64,000 nt of DNA, taken from positions 248,001 through 312,000 of the forward strand of contig JADJLP010000001.1 in NCBI GenBank assembly GCA_016710065.1, written 5' to 3'. Position 1 is the first letter of the stretch, and each line of letters begins with the position of its first letter. Origin of the DNA: Candidatus Ideonella esbjergensis (GTDB taxonomy: Bacteria > Pseudomonadota > Gammaproteobacteria > Burkholderiales > Burkholderiaceae_C). A program made the translations under genes and the position numbers. Below are positions 27,264 through 34,934 of the stretch, piece after piece. The notes beneath the pieces were generated by a model, which did not search any database, was not told the origin of the DNA, and saw only the letters and a list, made by a program, of their open reading frames with translations.

Positions 27264-28636
27264 AGCGCTTGGTTTCTCTCATGAAGCAAAGCTTGACGGC
27301 TCCGTCATTCCCGCGAAGGCGGGAATCCAGCATTCGGCCGAAAGACATGGATTCCCGCCTGCGCGGGAATGACGAAGGAGGGTGCGGGAATGACGAAGGT
27401 CAGGTCGGGAATGACGGCCGTGCAACCCCGATGGGCGGACGGCGTGGTTGCCGGCCTGGGGCCGTGCAGTGGCTGCTGGCCACGCTGAGCCTGCTCGCGG
27501 CATGCACCACCACCCCACCGCCACCGGCCCCACGTGGTACCGGCGATCTGGGCACCGTCATTGAGCGCGCGCGCGGCACGCTGGCCATCGTCGACACCAC
27601 GCAGCGCACATTGCTGGGCGAGGTGGCGGGGCTGGGCGATCTGTCGCACGCCTCGGTGGTGTATTCACGCGATGGTCTCCACGCCTACGTCTTTGGCCGC
27701 GACGGTGGCCTGAGCAAGGTGAACCTGCTCACGCAAAAGCTTGAAGCCCGCGTCATGCAGGCCGGCAACGCCATCGGCGGCGCCATCAGCGCCGACGGCA
27801 CGCTGGTGGCTGCGCAGAACTACACGCCCGGCGGCGTGAAGGTGTTCAACACCAAGACCCTGGCCCTGGTGGCCGACATCCCGGCCGAATATGCGCCGGG
27901 CCAACTCTCCCGCGTGGTGGGCCTGGTCGATCTTCCCAACCACCGCTTCGCCTTCAGCCTGTTCGACGCCGACGCGATCTGGATTGCCGATCTCAGCAAC
28001 ACCGCCGCGCCGCAGATCACCAAGCTCACCAACATCGGCCGCCAGCCCTACGACGCGTTGGTGACGCCCGACGGCCGCCACTACATCGCCGGCCTGTTCG
28101 GCGAGGACGGCCTGGCCATGGTGGACCTGTGGGCCGCACAGCCCACGGTGCGTCGCATCCTGAACGGCTACGGGCGTGGGCAAGTGGCCTTGCCTGTCTA
28201 CAAGATGCCGCACCTGCGCGGCTGGGCCGTGGCCGGGCGCCGCGCCTACCTGCCTGCCATCGGCCACCACGAGGTGCTGGTGGTGGACACCGAGAGCTGG
28301 CAAGAGGTGGGCCGCATCCCGGTGGCGGGCCAGCCGGTGTTCGTGATCGCCCGGCCCGACGGCCGCCAGGTGTGGGTCAACTTTGCGGTTCCCGACTACC
28401 ACCGCGTGCAGGTCATCGACACCCAGACTCAGCGCATCGTGCAGACCCTGGAGCCCGGCAAGGCCGTGTTGCACATGGAGTTCACGCCGCGCGGCGAGGC
28501 GGTGTGGATCAGCGCCCGGGACGACAACCGGGTGAGCATCATCGACACGAACAGCTTTGCCACCCTGGGCACGCTGAACGTGGACGCGCCCAGTGGCATC
28601 TTCTTCACCTCGCGTGCCGCGCGCTTGGGGTTCTGA
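27260..28636 (+). CDS. nirF: heme d1 biosynthesis protein NirF, leader disrupted by a repeat
   Basis: The frame is 458 codons against about 390-400 for the family. The d1-type propeller runs from about residue 90 (ERARGTLAIVDTTQRTLLGE) to the end and looks intact. The extra length is due to an ATTCCC-N8-GGGAAT repeat pair translated in frame (SFPRRRESS, DSRLRGNDE). The ATG at 27260 keeps the overlap with nirC and has GAGGG upstream. A start at 27431 would give a normal lipoprotein signal (VQWLLATLSLLAAC) but has no ribosome site. NirF acts in the periplasm on a late heme d1 precursor. Confidence 0.9.
   Translation: MKRLVSLMKQSLTAPSFPRRRESSIRPKDMDSRLRGNDEGGCGNDEGQVGNDGRATPMGGRRGCRPGAVQWLLATLSLLAACTTTPPPPAPRGTGDLGTVIERARGTLAIVDTTQRTLLGEVAGLGDLSHASVVYSRDGLHAYVFGRDGGLSKVNLLTQKLEARVMQAGNAIGGAISADGTLVAAQNYTPGGVKVFNTKTLALVADIPAEYAPGQLSRVVGLVDLPNHRFAFSLFDADAIWIADLSNTAAPQITKLTNIGRQPYDALVTPDGRHYIAGLFGEDGLAMVDLWAAQPTVRRILNGYGRGQVALPVYKMPHLRGWAVAGRRAYLPAIGHHEVLVVDTESWQEVGRIPVAGQPVFVIARPDGRQVWVNFAVPDYHRVQVIDTQTQRIVQTLEPGKAVLHMEFTPRGEAVWISARDDNRVSIIDTNSFATLGTLNVDAPSGIFFTSRAARLGF
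27307..27370. repeat. pair of ATTCCC-N8-GGGAAT repeats inside the nirF leader
   Basis: Two 20-bp palindromes, ATTCCCGCGAAGGCGGGAAT (27307-27326) and ATTCCCGCCTGCGCGGGAAT (27351-27370), lie 24 bases apart. Decayed GCGGGAATGACG copies follow to about 27415. The form equals the dRS3 repeat consensus known from Neisseria; other copies are at 31906, 46508, 46551, 48747, 48788 and 58915. Confidence 0.9.
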
Positions 28637-29656
28637 ATGAGTGATTCGCTGGCCCTGCTCAACCCCTGGCAACGCGGCTTTCCGCTGCTGCGCGAGCCCT
28701 TTGCGCCCATCGCTGCGGCGCTGAACCGGTCTGTGCCTGAGGTGCTGGCCGGCTACGCCGCGCTGCAAGCCAATGGCTCGCTCAGCCGCATCGGCGGCGT
28801 TTTCGGCCCGGGGGCTGGCGGTGCCGCGCTGCTGGCCGCCATGGCGGTGCCCGCCTCGCGGCTGCAGGTCGTGGCCGAGCGGGTGTCGGCCCACCCGGGC
28901 GTGAACCACAACTACCAACGCGAACACCGCTACAACCTGTGGTTCGTGATGACGGGCCGCAGCGCCGAGGCCGTGGCGCAGGCCATGGCGGCGCTGGAGC
29001 AAGCCACCGGCCTGCCCGCGCTGCGCCTGCGCATGCAGCGCGCCTACCGCATTGATTTGGGGTTCGACCTGCGCCACCGCACGGCACCCGAGGCCATGCC
29101 CGCCGCGCGAGGGGCCGCCCCCATCGCCGACGCCGACCTGCCCTTGGCCGCCCTGGTGGAAGAAGGCCTGCCGCTGCTTGACCACCCCTTCGACGCCTGG
29201 GCCCAGGCCCTGGGCCGCGCGCCCGAGGCCGTGCTGGCCACCTTGCAGCACTGGCTGGCGAGCGGCACGCTCAAGCGCTTCGGCACCATCGTGCGCCACC
29301 ACGAGCTGGGCTTTGACGCCAATGCGATGACCGTGTTCAACCTGCCCGACGCGCTGGTGGACGGGTGTGGCGAGGCGCTGGCCCGCGAGCCCGGCGTCAC
29401 GCTGGCCTACCGGCGCGAGCGCGCCCCCGAGTGGCCCTACAACCTGTACTGCATGGTGCATGGCCGTGACCGCGAGGCGGTGCTGGCCGTGCTGGCCCGC
29501 GCCGTGGCCCGCTGCGGCCTGCAAAGCCATCCGCAGCAAACGCTGTTTTCGCTGCAACGCTACAAGCAGACCGGCGCGCGGCGCTTTCGCGAGCTGCCAA
29601 CGAGTTTGAGCACACCGCTGGGCGCACCCACGGAGGCCCACCATGCTGTCGCTTGA
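28637..29656 (+). CDS. nirDL: siroheme decarboxylase NirD-NirL fusion
   Basis: 339 residues made of two Lrp/AsnC-like halves. Half one (about 1-155) starts NPWQRGFPLLREPFAPIA and has NYQREHRYNLWFV. Half two (about 165-330) starts VEEGLPLLDHPFDAWA and has AYRRERAPEWPYNLYCMVHG. Fused NirDL is known in several denitrifiers. With NirG and NirH it decarboxylates siroheme to 12,18-didecarboxysiroheme. The ATG follows the nirF stop with no gap, and the 3' end overlaps nirG by 14 bases. Confidence 0.93.
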   Translation: MSDSLALLNPWQRGFPLLREPFAPIAAALNRSVPEVLAGYAALQANGSLSRIGGVFGPGAGGAALLAAMAVPASRLQVVAERVSAHPGVNHNYQREHRYNLWFVMTGRSAEAVAQAMAALEQATGLPALRLRMQRAYRIDLGFDLRHRTAPEAMPAARGAAPIADADLPLAALVEEGLPLLDHPFDAWAQALGRAPEAVLATLQHWLASGTLKRFGTIVRHHELGFDANAMTVFNLPDALVDGCGEALAREPGVTLAYRRERAPEWPYNLYCMVHGRDREAVLAVLARAVARCGLQSHPQQTLFSLQRYKQTGARRFRELPTSLSTPLGAPTEAHHAVA

Positions 29657-30125
29657 CGATGTGCGCCTGATGACCCGTTTGCACGGCGGCCTGCCGCTCA
29701 CCGACCGGCCCTTTGCCGACGTGGCGGCCGAGCTGGGCTGGCAGGAGGACACCGTCATCGAGCGCTTGCACCATTTGCTGGCACAGGGTGTGCTCACGCG
29801 CTTCGGGCCGCTGTTCCAGATCGAGCGCGCCGGCGGGCGGTTTGTGCTCGCCGCCATGGCCGTGCCCGAGGACCGCTTTGCCGAAGTGACGGCAGTGGTG
29901 AACGCACTGCCCGAGGTGGCGCACAACTACCGCCGCGAGCACGCGCTCAACATGTGGTTCGTGGTAGCCGCCGCGTCGCCCGCGCTGGCCGATGCCGCCA
30001 TCGGCCGCATCGAGCGCATCACCGGCTTGCCGGTGTTCGCTTTCCCGAAAGAGCGCGAGTTCTTTGTCGAGCTGAAGCTGCCACTCACCGCTGGGGGTTC
30101 GCCGGAGCAACGCCATGCCGCTTGA
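29643..30125 (+). CDS. nirG: siroheme decarboxylase subunit NirG
   Basis: 160 residues, one Lrp-like unit: LMTRLHGGLPLTDRPFADVA (degenerate HTH), RFGPLFQIERAG, and HNYRREHALNMWFVVA, the REH-N-W motif of the NirD/NirG type. It partners with NirH (WPYN type). The start lies inside the nirDL end and its stop overlaps the nirH start by 11 bases, so nirDL-nirG-nirH are tightly coupled. Confidence 0.9.
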   Translation: MLSLDDVRLMTRLHGGLPLTDRPFADVAAELGWQEDTVIERLHHLLAQGVLTRFGPLFQIERAGGRFVLAAMAVPEDRFAEVTAVVNALPEVAHNYRREHALNMWFVVAAASPALADAAIGRIERITGLPVFAFPKEREFFVELKLPLTAGGSPEQRHAA

Positions 30126-30600
30126 CGCTTTTGACCGCGACCTGATCGCCGCCACCCAGGGCGGTCTGCCGCTGGTGGCCCGCCCCTACGAGGCCGTGGG
30201 CGCCATGCTGGGCGTGAGCGGCGAGCAGGTGCGCACACGGCTGGGCGAAATGCTGAGCGTGGGCCTGGTGCGTCGCATCGGCGCCGTGCCCAACCACTAC
30301 AAGCTGGGCTTCGTGGCCAATGGCATGAGCGTGTGGGACGTGGACGACGCGCTGGTGGACACGCTGGGCGAGCAGGTGGGCGCACTCGAAGGCGTGAGCC
30401 ACTGCTACCGCCGCCCGCGGCATCTGCCGAGCTGGCCGTATAACCTGTTCGCCATGCTGCACGGCCGTTCGCGCGCAGAGGTGGAGCAGCAGGCTGAACA
30501 GATCGCCGCCCTGCTGGGCCAGGCCTGCGGCGCGCGCGACATCCTCTACTCCACCGCGATCCTGAAGAAGACAGGCTTGCGGCTCACCGCAGAAGGCTGA
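30115..30600 (+). CDS. nirH: siroheme decarboxylase subunit NirH
   Basis: 161 residues, Lrp-like: LIAATQGGLPLVARPYEAVG, RRIGAVPNHYKLGFVANGMS and CYRRPRHLPSWPYNLFAML, the WPYN motif typical of the NirL/NirH type. The tail ILYSTAILKKTG is family-typical. With NirDL and NirG this gives the full set of four decarboxylase units in three polypeptides. Confidence 0.92.
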   Translation: MPLDAFDRDLIAATQGGLPLVARPYEAVGAMLGVSGEQVRTRLGEMLSVGLVRRIGAVPNHYKLGFVANGMSVWDVDDALVDTLGEQVGALEGVSHCYRRPRHLPSWPYNLFAMLHGRSRAEVEQQAEQIAALLGQACGARDILYSTAILKKTGLRLTAEG

Positions 30601-30605
30601 GCACG

Positions 30606-31838
30606 ATGTTCCGCATCTCCCAATACATGCGCGAGCTGGCGCTGGCCGAGACCACCGGCCACTACCACCCGGTGCACAGTGGCAAACCCGGTGGCCCTGT
30701 CGTCATCTGGAATCTGATCCGCCGCTGCAACCTCACCTGCCAGCATTGCTACGCGCTCTCGGCCGACCATGACTACGCGGGCGAGCTGAACACGGCGGAA
30801 GTCTTCACCGTGATGGACGACCTCAAGGCTTTCCAGGTGCCCGTGCTCATCCTCTCGGGCGGTGAGCCGTTGATGCGGCCCGATATCTTCGACATCGCTG
30901 CGCGTGCCAAGACCATGCGCTTCTATACCGGTCTCTCGACCAACGGCACGCTGATCGACGAGACCATGGCCGACCGGGTGGCCGCTGCAGGCTTCAACTA
31001 TGTGGGCATCAGCATCGATGGCCTGCGCGAGACCCACGACAAGTTCCGCCGGCTGGAGGGCGCCTTCGACCGCAGCCTGGCGGCTGTACGGCACTTGCAC
31101 GCGCGCGGCGTGAAGGTGGGCCTGCGTTACACCATGACGGCCAGCAACGCGCACGACCTGCAGCCCTTGCTGGCGCTGATGCGCGAGGAGGGCGCGCACA
31201 AGTTCTATTTCTCGCACCTGAACTACGCCGGCCGCGGCAACATCCACCGCGCCAAGGACGCGCAGTTCGCCGCCACCCGCGCCGCGATGGACCTGCTGTT
31301 CGAGCGTGCCTGGCAGGCCGCGCTGGACGGCCGTGACGAGGAGTACGTCACCGGCAACAACGACGCCGACGGCCCCTATCTGCTGCAATGGGTGCAGCAG
31401 CGTCTGCCGCAATGGCACCACGCGTTGCGCGAGCGCCTGGTGGCCTGGGGCGGCAACAGCAGTGGCGTGAACGTGGCCAACATCGACAACCTGGGCCACG
31501 TGCACCCCGACACCATGTGGTGGCACCACGACCTGGGCTCGGTGCGCGAGCGGCCCTTCAGCGCCATCTGGGCCGACACCTCAGACCCGTTGATGGCCGG
31601 CCTGAAGGCCTCACCCCGCCCCGTGGGTGGCCGCTGCGGCGAGTGCCAACACCTCACCATTTGCGGCGGCAACACCCGCGTGCGCGCCCAGCAACTCACC
31701 GGCGATCCCTGGGCCGAGGACCCGGGCTGCTACCTGAACGACGACGAAGTGGGCGTGAGCGGCCACGCGCAACGCGTGCAGCTCACGCCGTTCACCGGCC
31801 GGCGCAAACCCGTGCCGGTGGCTGTGGTCGTCGGCTGA
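30606..31838 (+). CDS. nirJ: radical SAM heme d1 synthase NirJ
   Basis: 410 residues. The radical SAM cluster motif is CNLTCQHC near residue 38-45. SAM-binding LILSGGEPLMRPD and GISIDGLRETHDKFR follow. A C-terminal SPASM-like region has further Cys (GRCGECQHLTICGGN, then DPGCYLND). NirJ replaces two propionate groups of didecarboxysiroheme with oxo groups. It starts 5 bases after nirH and closes the nir operon. A degenerate ATTCCC repeat follows 67 bases after its stop. Confidence 0.95.
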   Translation: MFRISQYMRELALAETTGHYHPVHSGKPGGPVVIWNLIRRCNLTCQHCYALSADHDYAGELNTAEVFTVMDDLKAFQVPVLILSGGEPLMRPDIFDIAARAKTMRFYTGLSTNGTLIDETMADRVAAAGFNYVGISIDGLRETHDKFRRLEGAFDRSLAAVRHLHARGVKVGLRYTMTASNAHDLQPLLALMREEGAHKFYFSHLNYAGRGNIHRAKDAQFAATRAAMDLLFERAWQAALDGRDEEYVTGNNDADGPYLLQWVQQRLPQWHHALRERLVAWGGNSSGVNVANIDNLGHVHPDTMWWHHDLGSVRERPFSAIWADTSDPLMAGLKASPRPVGGRCGECQHLTICGGNTRVRAQQLTGDPWAEDPGCYLNDDEVGVSGHAQRVQLTPFTGRRKPVPVAVVVG

Positions 31839-31905
31839 GGCCGCCATCGCCCCCGCACCACCACCGCCCCTTACGCCACCGTCGGCATCCCGCCCCGCCA
31901 TCGTC

Positions 31906-31925
31906 ATTCCCGCCTTCGGTGGAAT
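31906..31925. repeat. degenerate ATTCCC-N8-GGAAT repeat after nirJ
   Basis: ATTCCCGCCTTCGGTGGAAT, one mismatch from the repeat consensus in the right arm, lies between the convergent nirJ and hemerythrin genes and could act as a bidirectional hairpin. Confidence 0.7.
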
Positions 31926-31952
31926 GACGGAGGGTGCGCGGGCAATGCCGCA

Positions 31953-32375
31953 TCAATCAGAGGCGGCACCCCGGGCAACAAGAAAAGCGCGCTGCCGTTC
32001 AGCCGAACCTGTGATGTGGCCAACGCACCAAAGGGCGAGAAAGCGCTGAAGCTCCAGCCGGTCGAAGTTCTCGGCCGTGGCGATCTCGCCAGCGAGGTAC
32101 TCGAACTCATCGCCCTCGATGCGCTGGTCTTCAAGCTCGTCAGCACAGTCGCCACCGGCCAGCAAGGCCGCCTCGGTCGCGAAATGTCTGCGCACCAGCG
32201 CCTTGAGGTCATCGCAGGCCTGATCGAATCTGCCGCCACTCTCGTCACCGTCGCTGGCGCCGGCCACGCAAAGGTCGGCGAGCCGGTTGCATTGGGTCAG
32301 CAGGCCCTGGTGCTGGGCGTCGATGAGCTCGTGCCCGATGCTGAAGTCCGGGTTCCATGGCACGCGATTCGGCAT
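31953..32375 (-). CDS. degenerate bacteriohemerythrin-like protein
   Basis: 140 residues. WNPDFSIGHELIDAQHQGLL matches helix A, VRRHFATEAALL helix B (HxxxE kept) and LALWCVGHITGSAE helix D. In helix C the usual HxxxH is QRIEG, and the Asp five residues after the helix D His is Ala. So two His ligands and one bridging acid of the di-iron site are missing by eye. It may bind one metal, something else, or be structural. It is the last gene of the operon reading from 36029, 35 bases after the gene before. Confidence 0.75.
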   Translation of the reverse strand: MPNRVPWNPDFSIGHELIDAQHQGLLTQCNRLADLCVAGASDGDESGGRFDQACDDLKALVRRHFATEAALLAGGDCADELEDQRIEGDEFEYLAGEIATAENFDRLELQRFLALWCVGHITGSAERQRAFLVARGAASD

Positions 32376-32410
32376 GATCTGTTCGCCCTTTCGCTATTGA
32401 GAATACGGGC

Positions 32411-32839
32411 TCAGAAGCCCAAGGACTCGACGACAGCAACCAGGTCGGCAAAGCTGGCCGCTTTGAGCTTTTCGGCCAGTGCCGGCTTGTCCAGGCCCGC
32501 GCACTCGAAGCGCGTCAGCTCCACTTCCATGGGCAGTTCGCGTATTTCCAGCGGCGACATGAAGCCGATGTGGCAGATGTGGGCCAGGCACTGGCGCTCG
32601 GGCTCGGAGAGATCCAGGCCGTGGTGGCGCATCAGCTCCAGGTAGCGCTCGGCCGTGCGGTTGATCTTGCCGCTGATCTCCAGGGTGTTCTTCTGGCCGT
32701 CGGTGAGGATGGCCAGCGGCGGCCCGAAGAAGACCTGGGTCTTGCCGACGTTGCGCGTCTGCTCGTCGCGCGTGAGCGCCGGCGGCACCCAGGTGGGGTC
32801 GCCGCGCACGGGCGGTGGGGTATCGGAAGGCAAGTTCAT
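32411..32839 (-). CDS. conserved-looking protein of unknown function in the NrfCD-like operon
   Basis: 142 residues, no signal peptide or membrane helix, so cytoplasmic. It starts MNLPSDTPPPVRGDPTWVPP. The middle (GKTQVFFGPPLAILTDGQKN) and the helix around LSEPERQCLAHICHIGFMSP contain two of its three Cys and a His pair. The ATG overlaps the cytochrome stop (TGATG), so it is translationally coupled. I do not recognise it. A cytoplasmic partner for an exported redox complex could be a maturation factor or chaperone, but that is inference. Confidence 0.75.
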   Translation of the reverse strand: MNLPSDTPPPVRGDPTWVPPALTRDEQTRNVGKTQVFFGPPLAILTDGQKNTLEISGKINRTAERYLELMRHHGLDLSEPERQCLAHICHIGFMSPLEIRELPMEVELTRFECAGLDKPALAEKLKAASFADLVAVVESLGF

Positions 32840-33693
32840 CAATGCTGCGCAATGGGGTGCGTCTTCTCGTAGGCCGCGCTTTTCATGCCCTTGGGCAATT
32901 GGGGTGGTGTCTCAGGCTGCAGCTGGACGAAGCCCTTGTTGCGCGCGCCGTCTTGCACGTTGTGCGGGTTGTGGCACTCGGTGCAGGTGAACCAGCGCTT
33001 CTTGCCGTTGCTGGCGAACTCGCCGATGCGCTTGCCGTGGATGCCGTCGCGCCAGTCGCGCAGCTTGTCGCCGTGGCACTTGCCGCACAGCAGCTGGGGT
33101 TGGTCCATGCTGATCGGGTCACCGAAGTGGTCGACGTACATGTTGCGCTTGGTGGTGTGGTGGCAGTCGAGGCACCAGATGCGGTCGCGGCCGTGCTGCA
33201 GGTTCGCCAGGTCGGGCACCATCGCCGCCATCGTCGGGGTGGGTTTCGCCCTCTTGTCCTTGGGCAGCGTCGGTGGTGTGAACTTGGGGCCGACGCCGTT
33301 GTGGCAGGCGGTGCCACACATGGGGGCCAGGTTGAGCTTGGCGGTGCGTGGCTTCACGACAGCCTTGCCTTCGGGGAGGGCTTCGAGCTGCGGCATCTTG
33401 CCCATGGGCACGGTGCCGTCATACGGGTCGCCGTACCAGAGCACGGCGCCGGTGGTGGGCGAGCACTTCACGTTGGGCCAACCTGGCCTGATCTCGCGCT
33501 GGATGACATCGGTGGCACCCCCCTTGCGGCTTTCGAAACAGACCACATCCGGTGCGGGCTCGGCGCTCGCTGCCGCGGCCGGCGCGGCGGCTGCAGCGAC
33601 AACGCTGCTCTTGGGCGCATCCTGGGCGAGCACCGACATCAGCACACCGCCGCACAGGGCCAGCACGAGGGCGGGAATGGCAATTCGCTTCAT
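32839..33693 (-). CDS. periplasmic multiheme cytochrome c
   Basis: 284 residues. The ATG at 33693 has GAGGTG upstream. A signal peptide (ALVLALCGGVLMSVLAQ) is followed by an Ala-rich linker. Heme sites are CLDCH, CGKCH and CTECH, plus CGTACH with three spacer residues; four hemes are likely if the last is used. Extra His residues (DHFGDP, GIHGKR) could be axial ligands. It follows the NrfD-type gene by 10 bases, so it is probably the periplasmic electron carrier of that complex. Confidence 0.88.
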   Translation of the reverse strand: MKRIAIPALVLALCGGVLMSVLAQDAPKSSVVAAAAAPAAAASAEPAPDVVCFESRKGGATDVIQREIRPGWPNVKCSPTTGAVLWYGDPYDGTVPMGKMPQLEALPEGKAVVKPRTAKLNLAPMCGTACHNGVGPKFTPPTLPKDKRAKPTPTMAAMVPDLANLQHGRDRIWCLDCHHTTKRNMYVDHFGDPISMDQPQLLCGKCHGDKLRDWRDGIHGKRIGEFASNGKKRWFTCTECHNPHNVQDGARNKGFVQLQPETPPQLPKGMKSAAYEKTHPIAQH

Positions 33694-33703
33694 GGTTGTC
33701 ACC

Positions 33704-34924
33704 TCACTTCGCTTCGGCGGCCGCAGCGGCGCCGAACTTGATCTCGCCCAGCAGGATGCCGATGGCGCCCTTGAGCAGGATGGTGAGGATGAAGAAGCCG
33801 AAGGCCCAGATGCCCAGGGTCATCAGCACCTCCACAAAGGTCGGGTAGTACTCGGTCACCTCGCCGATGGGCGTGGGGATGAAGCCGGGCACGATCAGGC
33901 CCATGCCCTTCTCGATCCAGATGCCCGCGAAGGCCATCGCGCAGATGACGGGCAGGCGCTGCATGTTGTTGCGGAACGAGGGGATGAGGAACAGCACGAA
34001 GGACACCACCATCAGCACCACCGAGCTCCAGAACCAGGGCACCAGGGCCGTGAGGCCGTGCAGGCCGAACATCAGGTAGTACAGGCCGTTGGCATGCTCG
34101 GTGCGGGCGTAGAGCTCCACCACCACCTCAGAGATGGTGAGAAAGATCGCGATGCCCAGACACCAGGTGACGATGGTGGCCAGCAGCTTGATGGCGCTGT
34201 CGTCGATCCAGAACTTGGTGTTCTTGCGGATGATGAGAAAGGCAATGATGATCAGCGCCGGGCCAGCCGCGAACGCGGTGGCGATGAAGCGGATCGGCAT
34301 CATGCTGTGGAACCACATCGGGCGCGCCGGGTTCACCGCCAGCAGGAAGGCCGTGACGGTGTGGATGGACAGCGCCCAGACGATGGAGATGTACACCAGC
34401 GGCATGAAGATCTTCTGGTTCACCGGCTTGCCTGTGTACTTGGAGTACAGGTAGTAGAAGCCGACGCCGAAGTTCAGCAGCAGGTAGCCGGTGAGCACCA
34501 TCACGTCCCAGCCCAGCATGGACGAGAAGCTGTAGATGCCCAGGTAGGGGATCATGTGCCACAGCCGCTCGGGCCGGCCCATGTGGGCGAAGACGAACAT
34601 CATCACCATGATCACCGCCGAGATCGCCAGCATCTCACCCAGCACGGTCACCTTGTGCATGCCCTCGTGGTGGTAGACGTAGGCGGGGAAGACGATGGTC
34701 ACTGCCCCCGCCGCCACACCCACCAGGAACACCAGGTTGGCCAGGTACAGGCCGTCGTGGATCTGGCTGGTGAGGCCGGTGACGATCAAGCCCTCGGTGT
34801 TCTGCAGGTAGTACACGTAGAGCATGCCCAGGATGAGCAGCCCCAGCACGCCCATCCAGGCATAGAACTTGGTGCCACCCTTGAGCACGTAGCGCGCGTA
34901 GTCGAAAACGAATTTCGTGAGCAC
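33704..34924 (-). CDS. NrfD/PsrC/DsrP-type quinol-interacting membrane protein
   Basis: 406 residues from a GTG at 34924 with about ten transmembrane helices. Features of the NrfD superfamily include VFLVGVAAGAVTIVFPAYVY, MGRPERLWHMIP, HTVTAFLLAVNPARPMWF and the charged VVELYARTEHANGLYY. Such proteins exchange electrons between quinones and an FeS subunit, and some translocate protons. At about 400 residues it is nearer to the DsrP/HmcC size than to NrfD (about 320). It sits between the FeS gene and the cytochrome gene. Confidence 0.88.
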   Translation of the reverse strand: MLTKFVFDYARYVLKGGTKFYAWMGVLGLLILGMLYVYYLQNTEGLIVTGLTSQIHDGLYLANLVFLVGVAAGAVTIVFPAYVYHHEGMHKVTVLGEMLAISAVIMVMMFVFAHMGRPERLWHMIPYLGIYSFSSMLGWDVMVLTGYLLLNFGVGFYYLYSKYTGKPVNQKIFMPLVYISIVWALSIHTVTAFLLAVNPARPMWFHSMMPIRFIATAFAAGPALIIIAFLIIRKNTKFWIDDSAIKLLATIVTWCLGIAIFLTISEVVVELYARTEHANGLYYLMFGLHGLTALVPWFWSSVVLMVVSFVLFLIPSFRNNMQRLPVICAMAFAGIWIEKGMGLIVPGFIPTPIGEVTEYYPTFVEVLMTLGIWAFGFFILTILLKGAIGILLGEIKFGAAAAAEAK

Positions 34925-34934
34925 GGCCCGCTCC

